From an uncultured Clostridium sp. (GTDB lineage: Bacteria > Bacillota > Clostridia > Lachnospirales > Lachnospiraceae), in assembly GCA_900540335.1 (NCBI GenBank), contig UQFC01000104.1, positions 1 to 9,380 on the forward strand: a stretch of 9,380 nt of DNA. Reading direction: 5' to 3'. A program made the position numbers and the translations under genes. Numbering within the stretch: the stretch's first letter is position 1; every line of letters starts with the position of its first letter. Shown here piece after piece: positions 8,220 through 9,380 of this stretch. The notes below the pieces were generated by a model, which was not told the DNA's origin, searched no databases, and saw only the letters and a list, made by a program, of their open reading frames with translations.

Positions 8220-8292
8220 CTGCTCAAATATGAATGTATGACACAGCAGCGGGACAGGGATCCTTCCCTGCCCCGCCATACTGCTCATATAT
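8220..8292. repeat. Imperfect 12-base direct repeat flanking a hairpin
   Basis: CTGCTCAAATAT at 8220-8231 and CTGCTCATATAT at 8281-8292 match at 11 of 12 positions in the same orientation, 61 bases start to start. They bracket the 8249-8276 hairpin. This could be the trace of a small insertion or local duplication, or chance in an AT-rich spacer. Confidence 0.4.
8249..8276 (-). repeat. 12-bp stem, 4-base loop hairpin upstream of uppS
   Basis: Arms at 8249-8260 and 8265-8276 pair over 12 positions around a 4-base loop. The single imperfect pair (8254 with 8271) is A/C read on the plus strand but U-G, a legal wobble, in the minus-strand transcript. The structure is therefore better formed in the operon RNA than in the antisense RNA. 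It ends about 40 bases before the uppS start. No U-run follows, so a classical terminator is unlikely; an RNA processing or stability element is possible. Confidence 0.65.
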
Positions 8293-8309
8293 AAATCAGA
8301 TTGTAATTG

Positions 8310-8363
8310 TTCAGGACGGGGCATCTTCTTGTCCGGCTTTGCCAGCCCTCCCGCCGTCCTGAA
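8310..8363. repeat. Perfect 10-bp inverted repeat just after frr
   Basis: TTCAGGACGG at 8310-8319 and its exact complement CCGTCCTGAA at 8354-8363 enclose 34 GC-rich bases, which contain a small GGC-TTT-GCC hairpin at 8335-8343 and a possible GGGC/GCCC pairing. The repeat begins 13 bases past the frr stop, a natural place for a terminator, but the downstream minus-strand sequence is mixed A/T with no T-run. It may be a 3'-end stability structure or a partial attenuator. Confidence 0.6.
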
Positions 8364-8376
8364 TAGTTACATGGGA

Positions 8377-8931
8377 TTATACAGTCATAATCTCTTTGGT
8401 TTTTGTTTCCACTGCCTTGTCGATCTTGTCGATCATCTTGTCGGTCAGCTTCTGAATCTTGTCATTGCCGTCTTTTAAATCATCCTCGGAAATGTCACCG
8501 TTTTTCTCCATTTTTTTCAGAGATTCATTTGCATCACGGCGTACATTGCGGACAGCAACCTTGGCAGCCTCGCCTTTTTTCTTAACGTCCTTAGCCAGAT
8601 CCTTACGGCGCTCCTCGGTGAGCTGGGGGAACACCAGACGGATGACGCGGCCATCGTTCTGGGGGTTGATGCCCAGATCGGAGGTCTGGATGGCCTTCTG
8701 GATGTCCTTGAGCAGCTTGGTGTCCCAGGGCTGAATGATCAGGGTACGGGCGTCGGGGGCGGAAATGGTGGCGACGCCGTTCAGGGGCGTTTCACTGCCA
8801 TAGTATTCCACGGTAATCCGATCGAGAACCTTTGCGTTGGCGCGGCCAGCACGGACGGAGGCGAATTCCTCGTCCAGATGCTCCAGAGCCTTGTCCATTC
8901 TCCGGGAATATTCTTTGAAATCGACGGTCAT
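8377..8931 (-). CDS. frr: Ribosome recycling factor
   Basis: RRF works with EF-G to split the post-termination ribosome. The 184 residues match the family's usual length of about 185. The protein shows the expected parts of the L-shaped fold: an N-terminal helix with VRAGRAN (26-32), the short domain with ITVEYYGSETPLNGVATIS (39-57) and IQPWD, and the C-terminal helices with NDGRVIRL (92-99), FPQLTEERRKDL (101-112) and VRNVRRDAN (127-135). It ends in DKAVETKTKEIMTV. ATG at 8931 has AAGGAGG eight bases upstream; that site overlaps the pyrH stop codon. Oddity: the part at 8581-8880 is about 61% GC (about 78% at third codon positions), while 8401-8580 is about 44%, and third positions over 8377-8580 are about 51% GC. 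The reading frame is intact across the change, so the gene should still make a full protein. Confidence 0.97.
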   Translation of the reverse strand: MTVDFKEYSRRMDKALEHLDEEFASVRAGRANAKVLDRITVEYYGSETPLNGVATISAPDARTLIIQPWDTKLLKDIQKAIQTSDLGINPQNDGRVIRLVFPQLTEERRKDLAKDVKKKGEAAKVAVRNVRRDANESLKKMEKNGDISEDDLKDGNDKIQKLTDKMIDKIDKAVETKTKEIMTV

Positions 8932-8947
8932 TTTGTGTTCCTCCTTA
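8932..8947 (-). promoter_or_regulatory. frr ribosome binding site overlapping the pyrH stop codon
   Basis: AAGGAGG at 8946-8940 shares bases with the pyrH TAA (8947-8945), reading TAAGGAGG, and lies eight bases before the frr ATG at 8931. The arrangement suggests that ribosomes ending pyrH re-initiate on frr. Confidence 0.8.
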
Positions 8948-9380
8948 GAAATGATTTTTTACGGTAGTACCGATCTCTTCGCCGCGAACCACGCGGACGA
9001 TGCTGTTTTCTTCATTCAGGCCAAAGCAGACCATGGTCATGTCGTTGTCCATAGCCAGCGCCATAGCGGTGATGTCCGTGGCCTTCAGATTCTTCGCCAG
9101 CACCTCGCCATAGGTCAGGCGGGAGTAGCGGACGGCTGTGGGGTCTTTGGCGGGGTCGGCGGAATAAATGGCGTCCACGTTCTTCGCCATCAGCACGGCG
9201 TCGGCCTCAATCTCCACGCCTCGGAGCACCGCGCCGGTGTCGGTGGAGAAGTAGGGATTGCCGGTGCCGGCGGCAAAGAGGACGACCTTCCCCTCATTTA
9301 AGTACCGCTCGGCAAGGTCGCGGGTAAAATACTCGGCGAACTTGGGGGTCTCCACGGCGGAGAGCACCCGTGCGGGGACA
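8945..9380 (-). CDS. pyrH: UMP kinase, C-terminal part (5' end outside window)
   Basis: The bacterial hexameric uridylate kinase phosphorylates UMP to UDP in pyrimidine nucleotide synthesis. It belongs to the amino-acid kinase fold and is unrelated to eukaryotic UMP/CMP kinase. The last 144 residues are visible of the usual 235-245; the frame runs off the window at 9380, so the start is not seen. Recognisable motifs include VPARVLSAVE at the truncated end, FAAGTGNPYFSTDTGAVLR, EIEADAVLMAKNVDAIYSADP with its nucleotide-binding region, TYGEVL, and FGLNEENSIVRVVRGEEIGTTVK at the C-terminus. It is 13 bases upstream of frr. Composition over 9061-9300 is about 63% GC with about 83% GC at sampled third positions, richer than the genes downstream of frr. 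The apparent internal start at 9367 is a GTG codon (Val) within the protein, not the true start. Confidence 0.95.
   Translation of the reverse strand, partial: VPARVLSAVETPKFAEYFTRDLAERYLNEGKVVLFAAGTGNPYFSTDTGAVLRGVEIEADAVLMAKNVDAIYSADPAKDPTAVRYSRLTYGEVLAKNLKATDITAMALAMDNDMTMVCFGLNEENSIVRVVRGEEIGTTVKNHF

Larger units (their letters stand above)
8209..8376 (-). other. frr-uppS intergenic spacer with internal structure
   Basis: This is the only gap in the window longer than 40 bases. It contains two inverted repeats (8249-8276 and 8310-8363), an imperfect direct repeat (8220-8231 and 8281-8292), an AT-rich stretch between the two hairpins (about 8281-8309), and the uppS ribosome binding site GGGAGG at 8220-8215. 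I see no plausible small gene. No good -35/-10 pair was found on the minus strand, although the AT-rich stretch (TTTATATAT on that strand) could hold a weak -10. Neither hairpin is followed by a T-run in the direction of transcription. Confidence 0.75.

Noticed and set aside
8281..8309. Promoter for uppS in the AT-rich part of the spacer
   Set aside because: TATATA-like bases exist on the minus strand, but no TTGACA-like box lies 16-18 bases upstream and there is no clear extended -10. Support is too weak to annotate.
8310..8363. Intrinsic terminator after frr
   Set aside because: The inverted repeat is well placed, but no T-run follows on the minus strand, and uppS normally shares the transcript with frr. 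It is listed as a repeat instead.
1..9380. CRISPR array, tRNA, rRNA, insertion sequence, toxin-antitoxin or phage-defence system
   Set aside because: No spaced repeats, tRNA-like cloverleaf, transposase or unexplained gene was seen. Every region over 40 bases outside the frr-uppS spacer is covered by a recognised housekeeping gene.

Overview
The window is an intact, densely packed housekeeping cluster read entirely on the minus strand. In transcription order (right to left) it holds pyrH (3' part only), frr, uppS, cdsA, dxr, rseP, ispG and polC (first 1108 codons only). A Gram-positive-type PolC replicase, the order pyrH-frr-uppS-cdsA-dxr-rseP-polC known from Bacillus and Clostridium, strong AAGGAGG-type ribosome binding sites and moderate GC all point to a Firmicute (Bacillota). 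Having ispG between rseP and polC, where Bacillus subtilis has proS, suggests class Clostridia. The family is probably Lachnospiraceae, judged from general impression and not from a search.

Layout: 8945-9380 is the end of UMP kinase and 8377-8931 is ribosome recycling factor. A 168-base spacer (8209-8376) is the only sizeable non-coding stretch; it carries two inverted repeats and a short direct repeat. From 8208 to 1 the genes are almost gapless: uppS, 37 bases, cdsA, 21 bases, dxr, 1 base, rseP, 26 bases, ispG, then a 4-base ATGA overlap into polC. No convincing promoter or intrinsic terminator was found inside the cluster, so read-through as one long transcript is the simplest view.

Function: dxr and ispG are the second and the penultimate steps of the MEP isoprenoid pathway. 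UppS turns the resulting prenyl diphosphates into the C55 lipid carrier for peptidoglycan, and CdsA makes CDP-diacylglycerol for phospholipids. RseP is an intramembrane site-2 protease, linked in this phylum to envelope-stress signalling and cleavage of membrane-embedded peptides. PyrH, Frr and PolC link nucleotide supply, translation and DNA replication to this envelope block.

The gene content is ordinary and no new system is visible. The observation most worth a second look is a change in base composition inside frr, near 8580-8610. pyrH and the first two thirds of frr are about 60-63% GC with strongly GC-ending codons. The last third of frr is about 44% GC, and sampled stretches downstream are mostly 42-51%. 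This fits either intragenic recombination with a GC-richer relative or a chimeric assembly join.
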